From Candidatus Stackebrandtia excrementipullorum (GTDB lineage Bacteria > Actinomycetota > Actinomycetes > Mycobacteriales > Micromonosporaceae), in NCBI GenBank assembly GCA_019113825.1, contig DXGR01000149.1, positions 1 to 58,268 of the forward strand: a stretch of DNA of 58,268 bases. The letters run 5' to 3'. Under the pieces are notes generated by a model. The model did not search any database. It saw only the letters and a list, made by a program, of their open reading frames with translations, and was not told the DNA's origin. Positions 1 through 7,964 of the stretch are shown here, piece after piece (position 1 is the first letter of the stretch; every line of letters starts with the position of its first letter). A program made the translations under genes and the position numbers.

Positions 1-3
1 CGA

Positions 4-126
4 TTATTGACGACGGTTCATCGACTCCTGCAAGGCCCGACGGGCCTCAGCGCGGGCCTGATCCTCGGTGGCCCTGCGGACCTTGGTACGAGTACGGGCG
101 GCCGACGAGGTGGAAGCTGCAGACAT
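4..126 (-). CDS. Small basic hypothetical protein, 40 aa
   Basis: This is a short complete reading frame on the minus strand. An AGGAGAG Shine-Dalgarno site (131-137 on the complement) lies four bases before an ATG at 126, and a TAA stop sits at 6-4. The 40-residue product starts MSAASTSSAARTRTK and is rich in Arg, Ala, Ser and Thr. Its second half (ATEDQARAEARRALQESM) looks like one amphipathic helix. No transmembrane segment, cysteine or known motif is visible. The strong ribosome binding site is the main argument that it is real. It could be a small nucleic-acid-associated or regulatory protein, but the function is unknown. It is divergent from the peptidase gene that follows. Confidence 0.55.
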   Translation of the reverse strand: MSAASTSSAARTRTKVRRATEDQARAEARRALQESMNRRQ

Positions 127-439
127 GGTGCTCTCCTAGCACGAAAAGATCGGGTTTCTGTGTGGTCTTGTCCGTCGCCGTGGTTGCCGGCTCGCGGTTG
201 GCGAGGAACCTCGAAGCGACCGAGGGGAGAGCCGATGCATGAGATCGTCACAATCCGACTCCCCGCGCTGCCGTTGACCGGCAGCGGACCGACGCGTCAG
301 AACACCGCGGCGGGGAGTCGGCCTGTTGGTTCAGGTCCCGCCGCGGCTGGGAAGAATAAGTACGAAACGCATCACCGACCACACTAACGCCATTCCCGAA
401 TACTGCTTAAGTCTTCCCATATTTCGAGACAGGAGTTTG

Positions 440-1300
440 ATGATGATTGCCGGAGTGACGGTCGGACACTGGACCGACGCCGAAGCCAAGACCGGATGCA
501 CCGTCGTTCTTTTCCCGGAAGGCACAACCGCCTCAGCGGAAGTCCGTGGTGGCGCACCCGCAAGCCGCGAACTCGAACTGCTCGCACCGTATCGCAGCGT
601 GCAGCACATCGACGCCGTCGTCCTGACCGGCGGGTCGGCATTCGGATTGGCAAGTGCCGACGGAGTCATGAGGTTTTGTGAAGAAGCCGGCCGCGGCGTA
701 CCCACCCCGGCGGGGCGGGTCCCGATCGTTCCCACCCTGGGGCTGTACGACCTGGCCGTCGGGGACGCCACTGTGCGCCCCGGCCCCGAAGCCGGCTATC
801 TCGCAGCCGACGCCGCCACCGCCGGTGCGCTCGAAACCGGTGCGGTCGGCGCGGGAACCGGCGCGACCGTGTCCAAACTCCGCGGCCTCGACCATGTCAA
901 ACCCGGCGGGATCGCGGTGGCCACCACACGTGCCGGAGACATCGACGTCCAGGCGATGGTGGCGGTCAACGCGTTGGGCGACATCGACGTCGACGGGAGC
1001 GGCGTCGACCTGGGGCACGCCCCTGAGAACGGACATGACAACTGGTTCGCCAACACCACCATCGGCGTAATCGTCACCAACGCCACACTCGACAAGGTGG
1101 GTTGCCTCCACGCCGCCCAGGGCGCTCACGACGGGCTGGCCAGGGCAATCACACCGCCACACCTGAGCCATGACGGCGACGCGTTCATCGCCGCGGCCAC
1201 CGGCGCCGTCGAGATACCGGCGACCGTCGGCACCGATCTGGTCCGGACGTTGGCGCTGCAGGCGACGATGCGGGCCATCCGATCATTGGCGACACTGTGA
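440..1300 (+). CDS. P1/S58 family N-terminal-nucleophile peptidase (DmpA/NylC type)
   Basis: The 286-residue product belongs to the P1 (S58, DmpA/NylC) family of self-cleaving aminopeptidases and amide hydrolases. These are made as an inactive chain and cut themselves to expose an N-terminal nucleophile. The MIAGVTVGHWTD opening, the LTGGSAFGLASADGVM segment and the NTTIG motif are family hallmarks. The predicted autocleavage is between Asn205 and Thr206, so the nucleophile is Thr, as in the nylon hydrolase NylC, rather than the Ser of DmpA. AGGAG at 431-435 lies four bases before ATG 440 and seven before ATG 443, so either start is possible. There is no signal peptide, so the enzyme is cytoplasmic. 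The substrate is unknown. The gene stands alone and is convergent with the MATE gene. Confidence 0.85.
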   Translation: MMIAGVTVGHWTDAEAKTGCTVVLFPEGTTASAEVRGGAPASRELELLAPYRSVQHIDAVVLTGGSAFGLASADGVMRFCEEAGRGVPTPAGRVPIVPTLGLYDLAVGDATVRPGPEAGYLAADAATAGALETGAVGAGTGATVSKLRGLDHVKPGGIAVATTRAGDIDVQAMVAVNALGDIDVDGSGVDLGHAPENGHDNWFANTTIGVIVTNATLDKVGCLHAAQGAHDGLARAITPPHLSHDGDAFIAAATGAVEIPATVGTDLVRTLALQATMRAIRSLATL

Positions 1301-1338
1301 GGCGGCTCAACGGAGCGACAGCAGAGAAGGCCGGTCGG

Positions 1339-2733
1339 TTATCTTTCGGCTCCGACGATCGCCCACTTGCCGGACCTCGTCCTCAGCAATAGCGCCAGCA
1401 GACGAACCACGATGAACGCCGTCAAACCGGCCCAGATGCCACCGAGCCCACCGTCGAAGGCATAGGTGAGCCAGATCAGCGGAAGGAACCCGATCAGGGC
1501 CGCCAGAATGGTCATGTTTCTCATGAAGGCGACGTCACCGGCGCCGATGAAGACACCGTCAAGGGCGAATACGACACCGGCCAGCGGCAACATTCCTATG
1601 AACCACGGCCAGAGAATGGCCGCCTGATCGGCCACCGCGGGGTCGGACGAGAAAAGCCCGGGGAGGAAGGGCGCACCCACGGCCACCGCTGCGGCGAAGG
1701 CTGCGCCGTAGCCGAGACCGATCCAGCCGATACGGCGCGCCGTGGATGTGGCACGCTCGACGTCACCACGCCCGAGTTCGGCACCGACCAGAGCTTGCGC
1801 CGCGATCGCCACCGCGTCGAGTGCGAGCGCGGCGAAGAACCACAGCTGTAGGCCGATTTGGTGGGCTGCCAAAGATGCCGCGCCGAAACGTGCCGCCACC
1901 GCGGCCGCCGAAATGAAACACAGTTGGAAGGCTCCGCCACGGATGACGAGGTCACGGCTGAGGGAAAGCTGACGTCGGATGACCCGGCCGCGCGGACGCA
2001 GGGAAACGCCTTCGGTGGCCAGGGCTCGGATGAACAGGACCCCGGAAACCGATTGTGCCGCGACGTTGGCTATCGCGGAACCGATGAGCCCCAACCCGAC
2101 CGGGTAAACGAGGATCGGGGTGAGAATGGCGGAGCCGATGAAGGCGGTCAACACGATGTACATGGGGCGCCTGGTGTCCTGGACTCCACGCATCCATCCT
2201 TGACCGGCCATGGCCAACAACAGAAACGGAGCCCCGAAAATGGCGATGCGCAGCCATGATTCGGCTGCTTGAGCGATCTCGTGTCCGTCGGCGCCGCCTC
2301 CGGCGAGAGCCCGCGTGATCGGCCCCGCGAAAAGCTGAACAACGAGAATCATCAGCCCGCCGCCCAGAACCGCCAGCCAGGAGCCCTGCACACCTTCGGC
2401 GACGGCTTCGCGGCGCTGCCCCGCTCCGTATCGGCGTGCGACGCGCCCCGTGGTGCCGTAGGCGAGGACCACCCCGATCCAACCGACGACGGCCATGATT
2501 CCGGCGCCCAGAGCGAGCGCGGCCAGCGGGACCCGGCCGAGATGCCCGACAACGGCGGTGTCGACGAGCAGGTACATGGGCTCCGCCGCCAGCACGACCA
2601 GTGCCGGCAGCGCGAGCGCGGTTATTCGTTTCAGACTGGCCGAGTTGGCCGACGAGGCTTGGGCCGCAGTGCGCACAGACATCATCGTGGCATATCCACG
2701 TAATGTGCCGCGACAGACTGAGACCTTACTCAT
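1339..2733 (-). CDS. MATE family efflux transporter, DinF-like
   Basis: The 464-residue protein is strongly hydrophobic with about twelve membrane segments. It has the MATE pattern: two homologous halves, an early LALPALVVLAAEPMYLLVDTAVVGHLG segment and repeated small-residue helices. MATE proteins export cationic drugs or metabolites using H+ or Na+ gradients. It starts 14 bases after the rbfA stop on the same strand, probably in one operon. This matches the actinobacterial order rbfA-(nrnA)-dinF, except that the nanoRNase gene usually found between them is missing here. No good Shine-Dalgarno site precedes ATG 2733. In-frame ATG codons at 2685 and 2682 (the MMSVRTAAQ start) are equally possible and would remove a non-conserved 16-residue leader. 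Confidence 0.88.
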   Translation of the reverse strand: MSKVSVCRGTLRGYATMMSVRTAAQASSANSASLKRITALALPALVVLAAEPMYLLVDTAVVGHLGRVPLAALALGAGIMAVVGWIGVVLAYGTTGRVARRYGAGQRREAVAEGVQGSWLAVLGGGLMILVVQLFAGPITRALAGGGADGHEIAQAAESWLRIAIFGAPFLLLAMAGQGWMRGVQDTRRPMYIVLTAFIGSAILTPILVYPVGLGLIGSAIANVAAQSVSGVLFIRALATEGVSLRPRGRVIRRQLSLSRDLVIRGGAFQLCFISAAAVAARFGAASLAAHQIGLQLWFFAALALDAVAIAAQALVGAELGRGDVERATSTARRIGWIGLGYGAAFAAAVAVGAPFLPGLFSSDPAVADQAAILWPWFIGMLPLAGVVFALDGVFIGAGDVAFMRNMTILAALIGFLPLIWLTYAFDGGLGGIWAGLTAFIVVRLLALLLRTRSGKWAIVGAER

Positions 2734-2747
2734 CGGCCGATCCCGCG

Positions 2748-3188
2748 TCAGCCCTCGACGTCGTCGTCCTTTTTAGTCTCTTTGTACGGGTTGGGCTCCT
2801 GCGCGTAGCTGGCACCCGCGGCAAGTTGGTTCACCCGGGCGTCCGCATCCGCAGCCTTGGCCAACAGTTCGTCAATGTGGTTGACCTGGTCGGGAAGCTG
2901 GTCGGCCACAAAAGTCAGGGAGGGCGAATGCCTGAGCCCCAACGCCTTGCCGACGCTGGAACGCAGCAAGCCCTTGGCGCTGTCCAAGGCCGCTGCGCTG
3001 GCGGCGCGTTCCTCGTCATCGCCGAACACGGTGTAGAAGACCTTTGCCTCCCTGAAGTCGGGAGTCAGCTTGGCGTCTGTGACGGTGACCATGCCGAGCC
3101 GGGGGTCCTTTACATGCTGGCGAATCGCCGTGGCCGTCAGCTCCTTGAGCCGCCCTGCCAGCCTGCGCGCCTTTGCCGCATCACTCAT
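2748..3188 (-). CDS. rbfA: Ribosome-binding factor A
   Basis: RbfA is a small KH-fold protein that binds the 30S subunit and helps mature the 5' end of 16S rRNA. The 146-residue product has the expected layout: a basic N-terminal helix (KARRLAGRLKELTATAIRQHVKDPRLG), the conserved VTVTDAKLTPDFREAKVFYTVFG strand-helix core, and a helix with LRHSPSLTF. The C-terminal tail is acidic and lysine-rich and probably disordered. It follows ylxP by 14 bases on the same strand, the usual order in translation-factor operons. The infB gene that normally precedes this pair is absent from the window. Confidence 0.95.
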   Translation of the reverse strand: MSDAAKARRLAGRLKELTATAIRQHVKDPRLGMVTVTDAKLTPDFREAKVFYTVFGDDEERAASAAALDSAKGLLRSSVGKALGLRHSPSLTFVADQLPDQVNHIDELLAKAADADARVNQLAAGASYAQEPNPYKETKKDDDVEG

Positions 3189-3202
3189 GGTGACCCACCT
3201 TT

Positions 3203-3496
3203 CTAGTCATCCTTGCCGTAAACGCGACGCCGCGCACTGAGAAGTTCTATCTCGGGGCGGTCCGCGACCAGCTTCTCGCAATTGTCCAAGATTTCCTGGA
3301 CGTGCGAATGTTCTCCGGAGACCACCGCGACACCGACTTCGCTGCGGCCGTACAGGTCGATCGACCCGACCTCGGCCGCCGACACGTCGAGCCGTCGCAG
3401 CGCCGCCACGATCGGCCTCACATAGGAACGCTTCGCCTTGAGCGAACGGGAATCACCCGGCAGAAGCATATCGAAGACAGCGGTACCGGTAAACAC
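3203..3496 (-). CDS. ylxP: YlxP-like DUF503 protein
   Basis: This 97-residue protein is of the DUF503/YlxP family, which nearly always sits between infB and rbfA. It has the family opening (FTGTAVFDMLLPGDSRSLKAKRS) and the VGVAVVSGEHSHVQEILDNCEKLV helix. The function is not settled; a role in ribosome maturation is inferred from its neighbours. It is cytoplasmic. Its upstream DNA is not infB but the tail of a broken ABC-2 permease gene, so a promoter must lie in or near that remnant (about 3500-3700). I see no clear hexamers there. Confidence 0.9.
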   Translation of the reverse strand: MFTGTAVFDMLLPGDSRSLKAKRSYVRPIVAALRRLDVSAAEVGSIDLYGRSEVGVAVVSGEHSHVQEILDNCEKLVADRPEIELLSARRRVYGKDD

Positions 3497-3544
3497 GAAT
3501 ACAGCCTACGCCCTGGGTGTGACGTCGCACCAAACGCGCCGCGT

Positions 3545-4200
3545 GTACCGCCGCCCACGTCGCCTTTCTCCCACCATCGGGACTTGGCACGGGCGGCGGC
3601 TATGCCCACGCTCAACCCGACCGCCGCCGTCACGCCCGCGGCGGTCAGGCCCGGCCAAATGTCGGCGAAGGTGTAGTCGCCGGCGAATACGGCTCGTTCG
3701 GTTTCCACGATGTAAGTGAGCGGGTTGAAGGCGGAAACGGCCTTCGTCCAGCCCGGCCCCTCCTCAAGGGGAGGCATCATGCCCGACAGATCAACAGCGG
3801 AAACAGCAGCGTTCGCCGGACGCCCCAGAACAGCCATTCCTTTCCTTCTGCGGCCAAAGCCAACGCGTATGACAACGCCCCGATGCCGCCCCCGAGGATC
3901 GCCGGAATCAGCAGACCGACGAGGGCGCCCACCGGGTGTGGCCGGAAACCGAAAGGCAGCATGATGACGATGACCAGGACCGTCTGGGCCACAAGAGGCG
4001 CGATCTCCTTAAGGGACTTTCCCACCATGATCGCCGAACGGCCCGGTGGGGCGAGGAGCATGCGTTCGTATGAACCGGTGCTCATCTCGCACTGGAGGTT
4101 GGAGCCGGTCATGGCGGTGCCGAACAGCGTGACCATGACGATGGTGCCGGGGACGAACCACTGCCACAAGGATTCTCCGGGACCGGACGCGTGTGAATCA
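3545..4200 (-). pseudogene. ABC-2 type transporter permease (DrrB-like), truncated and frameshifted
   Basis: The reading is homologous to ABC-2 permeases of the daunorubicin-resistance type, but in two frames. From about 4200 to 3790 it reads WQWFVPGTIVMVTLFGTAM..., SYERMLLAPPGRSAIMVGKSL and the hydrophobic segments that follow. From about 3789 to 3545 the next frame continues LSGMMPPLEEGPGW and then FNPLTYIVETERAVFAG to the usual C-terminal helix. A one-base loss near 3787-3790 (reading LLI then LSG) breaks the frame. The family's N-terminal portion with its first membrane segment is missing, because the sequence becomes unrelated upstream of about 4200. No partner ATPase gene is present. 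It is a remnant and not a working transporter. Confidence 0.8.
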
Positions 4201-4309
4201 CAAAGAACCTGCGTTACCAAAATTTGAGTAACGATGGATGCCACAGCCCGCAGCGGCACTATACAAACTTGAGCACTTCTCCCCAAAGGCGGAACGCCGC
4301 ACAATCGTC

Positions 4310-4345
4310 TTGCAGACGACGATTCGATGCCATATGATGTCGTTA
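4310..4345 (+). promoter_or_regulatory. Sigma-70-type promoter for a leaderless mRNA
   Basis: A -35 TTGCAG (4310-4315) and a -10 TATGAT (4333-4338) are separated by exactly 17 bases. Transcription would begin about seven bases after the -10, at the A of ATG 4345. No Shine-Dalgarno site precedes that ATG. Together these point to a leaderless transcript, which is common in actinobacteria. The transcript start itself is inferred. Confidence 0.6.
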
Positions 4346-5649
4346 TGACATCACTCGAGTCTTCGATGGCGGCAGTCTTTGCCGACCGGAACGAGCCCGC
4401 AACCCTCCCGAGCGCTTCCATCGCCGTACTCGACGACAACGGACTGACTCAAAAATCCTTTAATAGCAGCCCAAACACCAAGTTTCAGGCTGCTTCCATC
4501 AGCAAGCCGGTAGCCGCACTGGCGACGCTACGACTCGTCGCCGAAGACATCATCGGGCTCGATGATGACGTCAACGAGCACCTGAAATCGTGGCGTATAC
4601 CGGAAACACACGGCTATCAAGCGCGTATAACGATCCGGCAGCTCCTCTCACACAGCTCGGCTTTGACCGTGCACGGCCTGCCCGGATACGCACACGACCA
4701 GCCGATCCCGACCCTCCCACAGATACTGGACGGCGCGCCACCGGCAAACTCGCCGGCTGTCCGGCTCGACGGCATACCGGGCTTGACCTTCCGGTACTCC
4801 GGAGGCGGATACGTGGTCTTGCAACAGCTGTTGGAGGACGTGACGGCGGGACCGTATGCCGCGTTGGTGGAGGAACTGGTGTTCAAACCCTGCAACATGA
4901 CCGGCGCCACCTTCGACCAACCTCACGGGGACACCGCCGCGACGTCCCACATCGGCGCCACGCCCACCGTCGGCGGCTGGCACCGTTACCCCGAGCAGGC
5001 CGCCGCCGGTATGTGGTGCACCCCCACCGACCTGGTCAACCTCCTCGCCTCGATACGCGAAGCCGCCGACCGCGAGACCGCGCTTCTACCATCCGATCTG
5101 GCCACCGAGATGCTGACTCCGGTCGTACCGGGCATGGGGCTCGGCATGTTCCTGTTCCCCGACGCGGCCATGGAACATTTCGGCCACACCGGAGGCAACC
5201 ACGGCTACGGCTGTATCGCTCTCGCTGCACGACATGGAGTCCACGCCACCGCCGTGATGACCAACGGAGACGACGCGGCCGTGTTCTGCCGGGACATGAC
5301 CGACACCATCATGGACGTCACCGGCTGGCCGCATACACGGCCGCAGCGGGACAAAAACAAGAGCGTCGACTGGAGCGAACGGTACGGTGGGCGCTACCGG
5401 CTCCCGTCGGGTGACGTCGTCACCATCGGCCAAACCGAAACCCACACGAGCGAGTTCTTCGCACCCCGACACCTGTCGGTCTCCGGCCAACCGCCGTTGC
5501 CGCTGGAAGTCGTCAATGAACGGTTGTGCCGGGTAATTCCTCTGCGAACCGACGTCGTCTTCGACCTGGCCGACGACGGCACGGCGATCGGCTTGACGAT
5601 CCGGCAACGCGGCGAAGAGGTCAAGGCCGACCGAGTGGACGACGCTTAA
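4345..5649 (+). CDS. Serine hydrolase, beta-lactamase/D-alanyl-D-alanine carboxypeptidase fold
   Basis: The 434-residue protein is a class C beta-lactamase-fold serine hydrolase. The catalytic S51-x-x-K54 motif appears as SISK, the second motif as YSGGG, and the third (K/H-T-G) as FGHTGGNHGYG. A C-terminal portion of about 100 residues follows and resembles the lipocalin-like or DUF3471-like tails of this group. Such enzymes hydrolyse esters, D-amino peptides or beta-lactams, so the substrate is open. There is no signal peptide, so the protein appears cytoplasmic, which argues against a classical penicillin-binding role. The start was chosen at 4345 because the promoter places the transcript start there; an in-frame ATG at 4327 lies within the promoter. 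The gene stands alone next to decayed DNA. Confidence 0.85.
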   Translation: MTSLESSMAAVFADRNEPATLPSASIAVLDDNGLTQKSFNSSPNTKFQAASISKPVAALATLRLVAEDIIGLDDDVNEHLKSWRIPETHGYQARITIRQLLSHSSALTVHGLPGYAHDQPIPTLPQILDGAPPANSPAVRLDGIPGLTFRYSGGGYVVLQQLLEDVTAGPYAALVEELVFKPCNMTGATFDQPHGDTAATSHIGATPTVGGWHRYPEQAAAGMWCTPTDLVNLLASIREAADRETALLPSDLATEMLTPVVPGMGLGMFLFPDAAMEHFGHTGGNHGYGCIALAARHGVHATAVMTNGDDAAVFCRDMTDTIMDVTGWPHTRPQRDKNKSVDWSERYGGRYRLPSGDVVTIGQTETHTSEFFAPRHLSVSGQPPLPLEVVNERLCRVIPLRTDVVFDLADDGTAIGLTIRQRGEEVKADRVDDA

Positions 5650-5753
5650 CAGCCGTCTGCGTACTCCGTTCGTGGTGAGCGGCCGTTCGGCTCGACGCAT
5701 GAGGCCCCTTCGACGGCACCGCGAAACGCCGCCCCAATACGGTGAAACAGAGC

Positions 5754-5788
5754 AGGGTTTAACCCTCGCAGGGTTGTTTCAACAACGT
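5754..5788. repeat. Two adjacent inverted repeats after the serine hydrolase gene
   Basis: AGGGTTTTAACCCT (5754-5767) is an inverted repeat with six-base arms. It is followed by a second copy of AGGGTT and by GTTGTTTCAACAAC. The stretch lies about 100 bases after the serine hydrolase stop and may act as a terminator or protein-binding site. The rest of 5650-5788 shows nothing recognisable. Confidence 0.35.
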
Positions 5789-6035
5789 CAGGGGGGCACG
5801 TCCGGGAGACCCGCCTCATCGTTTTCGATCTCTACGACCTTGACCCGACGTTCTCGTGCGTCAATGCAAAGGGAGACGGTCTCGCCGGGATTCGATCACC
5901 GCCCGAGCCGACGCCGGTTCGGGCGATGATCGTTCCGCTGACAGTGGACCGATCCCCGTCGAGGTAGCGGGCTTTGACGTTAGAGGCCACCTTGACCTTG
6001 AGGCCCTCCCGTACCGGTGGGGCACTGTGCCCAAC
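5789..6035 (-). pseudogene. Unidentified frameshifted gene remnant
   Basis: Two minus-strand frames join into one plausible protein tail. The first reads LKVKVASNVKARYLD and SGTIIARTGVGSGGDRIP. The second reads ETVSLCIDARERRVKVVEIE and ends at a TGA (5791-5789). A single missing G in the run CCCGGCGAG near 5890 explains the break (RIP-GET). The alternating hydrophobic pattern suggests a small beta-rich domain. I do not recognise the family. No intact start is visible, and the sequence upstream of about 6035 loses coherence. Confidence 0.45.
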
Positions 6036-6139
6036 ACGGACGGACTAGGCAGCGGTACTCGGCACAGATTCCCGCTGCCGGGGAGGTTTCACCTTCGGCG
6101 TCTTCTCACCCGACGATGCGGCAATCGTGTTTCATTGTC

Positions 6140-6600
6140 CTGCTGCACGTCAGCCAACCGACGCTCGATGGCCGCCCTGATCTTGGCAGCCTCGGCAGCG
6201 GGGTCGTCGAACCAATTCGTGGACCGGGCCCGGTGAAGCCGCCATCCCGGTCTTTCCAAGTTCTCCTGGCGCAACCGGTCGCGGTCACGTGTGGATTTGG
6301 CGGAGCGGTGGTTGGCACCGTCGCGTTCGTCTCCCAACAGGTAGCCGTGTGGCCATGTGGGGTTTTAACTCCGATGTCGATGAGATAACCGTCGACTCCT
6401 ACCTGGGAAACCGGCTCGCACCCCATCGAACGGACCTGCCGAGCCACGTACTTTTCAAACGGTAAATCGTGGGAACGACCGATCGCCGTGCCCGACTCGA
6501 TCCGGCCGGTCTTGGAGTATTCGAACCATCTCTTCGACATGTATGCGCCGGGATTTCCGTCGGCCTCGGCATTGCCGACGACACGACCGGGGACAGGCGG
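6140..6600 (-). pseudogene. C-terminal nuclease domain fragment of a DUF4011/DUF3320-type helicase
   Basis: The fragment reads MSKRWFEYSKTGRIESGTAI, then LPFEKYVARQVRSMG and VGVDGYLIDIGVK. After a frame change near 6340-6352 it continues GYLLGDERDGANHRSAKSTR, DRDRLRQENLERPGWRLHR and WFDDPAAEAAKIRAAIERR. This is the restriction-endonuclease-like (MTES_1575 type) domain found at the C-terminus of very large superfamily 1 helicases linked to DNA repair and defence. The helicase body of roughly 1000 residues is absent, and the expected GVECDGATYHSAKSARDRDR-type core is mutated (ERDGANHRS). The fragment abuts the end of the padR remnant at 6602. It is a dead relic of a lost locus. Confidence 0.72.
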
Positions 6601-6601
6601 G

Positions 6602-7186
6602 TCACCGTCCCTCGCTGTTCGTCGAGCCCGGGGTGCCGAACGCACCGGAATCATCATCGATCATGGTGTACCGACCGTTCTCCAGACGTTCGATCAGACC
6701 TCGCGTCCAGACGATACCGCTGTCTGCGGCGGCAACCCACAGTCCGAAGAGTTCACCGATATGTGCGGGTTCGACGTCGTCGACGGCCTGAGCTTCTCGT
6801 CCCGCTGTGCCTGCAAAGCGGTGAGACGTTCACGGAGCAACTCCACCACTTCGGCCCGTGGCAGAGCGTTGAAAAACGCCAATGCGGCGGCGAAAGTGTG
6901 GGGCCGATGCTCCGGCTGAGCCAAGGCGATGCGCATGCGGCGCAGAAACTCGGCATCGCCTTCGGGGGTGATCGTGTAGTCGACGCGCCACGAGGATGCG
7001 TCGGCCACGCGCTGGATCAGGAACCCCTGGTTGTGCCATCTGCCGCAGCGCATGGTAGATCGAGCCCCATTTGACATTGGCGAAGTCATGCGCCTTCCAC
7101 GACAGGAACTCCTACTGGATCAGATATCCGTGAGCGGTCCCGTGAATACGGACCGCCCCGAACACAAGCAACCTGGTCGCTGACAT
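6602..7186 (-). pseudogene. PadR family transcriptional regulator, nonsense and frameshift mutations
   Basis: An ATG at 7186 begins MSATRLLVFGAVRIHGTAHG, the PadR winged-helix start, and an in-frame TAG stops it after GYLIQ. The same frame goes on with NVKWGSIYHALRQM. Then a different frame carries YTITPEGDAEFLRRMRIAL, FFNALPRAEVVELLRERLTA and LQAQRDEKL. A third frame carries the C-terminal helix (IGELFGLWVAAADSGIVW, ENGRYTMIDDDSGAF) to a TGA at 6604. So there is one nonsense mutation and at least two frameshifts. PadR proteins are dimeric repressors of efflux and detoxification genes. This one cannot be made whole. Confidence 0.8.
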
Positions 7187-7550
7187 TCCCAGCCTTTCCA
7201 CCGACGGCCGTATAGAGGTTACGAACACATCCACGCGTAAAAACACCGTGTCGTGTCCGGTCTAGGAGTTTCCGGTTCCCCACGGGTGCGCCGACGACGT
7301 CTCCCGGTCCGGAGTCGTACCGGCGCGGCGCGCACCCGAGCGAGGCGAGAACGGTCACCATCGACGGGCGGGTGTGGTCCGGCGTCGATAGTGGCAATGC
7401 AGGGTTCGCATCCGCGAACTCACCGAAACGGTTACCGCACCGGCGTCCGCATACCGCCGTGTCCGGGCGGGCGGCGGCCACGATCACTGTTTGCCGGTGA
7501 CTTTTCACAGGATAAACCGCCGACACCGTGTCGGCCGAAAAGGGGGAGCG
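7187..7550. other. Gene-free stretch
   Basis: I find no supported gene here. Long open frames cross it on both strands, but their translations are Arg/Pro-rich with no recognisable motif. The promoter of the VOC-SRPBCC pair must lie in its right half. The GGGGGAG just before 7551 is that gene's ribosome binding site. Confidence 0.5.
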
Positions 7551-7964
7551 ATGAGGATCGACGTCATCGGTGTACTGGTCGACGACCAGGACAAGGCCGT
7601 CCGCTTCTACACCGAGAAGCTGGGATTCACGGTGCGGCAGGACGTGGCGGTGGGTGAGGCACGCTGGCTCAGTGTCGGTTCGTCGGAACAACCCGACGGC
7701 CCACAACTGCTGTTGGAGCCCCGCGACAATCCGAACGCCACCATCGAGGGGCAGCCGGCAGCCCATCGGTATCAGCAGGCGCTGTATGAGGCGGGCATTC
7801 CCTTCACTATGTTCACTGTGAACAATATCGCTGCCGAGTATCGTCGACTGACCGGCGCGGGAGTCGCCTTCGTCGGAAATCTGGTCGAGGTCCCCGGCGG
7901 AAAGACGGCGGTCTTCGACGACACCTGCGGCAACCTCATAGCGATCATGGAAGTGACCGAATGA
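7551..7964 (+). CDS. VOC (glyoxalase/bleomycin-resistance) family protein
   Basis: The 137-residue protein has the two beta-alpha-beta-beta-beta modules of the vicinal oxygen chelate fold. The first contains VLVDDQDKAVRFYTEKLGFTV and the second PFTMFTVNNIAAEYRRLTGAG, followed by the closing strand FDDTCGNLIAIME. The usual metal ligands (His/Gln in strand 1, Glu near the end) are only partly conserved, since strand 1 lacks His. It may therefore bind rather than transform a ligand. The ATG at 7551 has GGGGGAG three bases upstream. It overlaps the next gene by four bases (ATGA), so the two are translated together. Pairs of VOC and SRPBCC genes are common in actinobacteria, often with an ArsR regulator, but none is seen here. 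Confidence 0.85.
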   Translation: MRIDVIGVLVDDQDKAVRFYTEKLGFTVRQDVAVGEARWLSVGSSEQPDGPQLLLEPRDNPNATIEGQPAAHRYQQALYEAGIPFTMFTVNNIAAEYRRLTGAGVAFVGNLVEVPGGKTAVFDDTCGNLIAIMEVTE

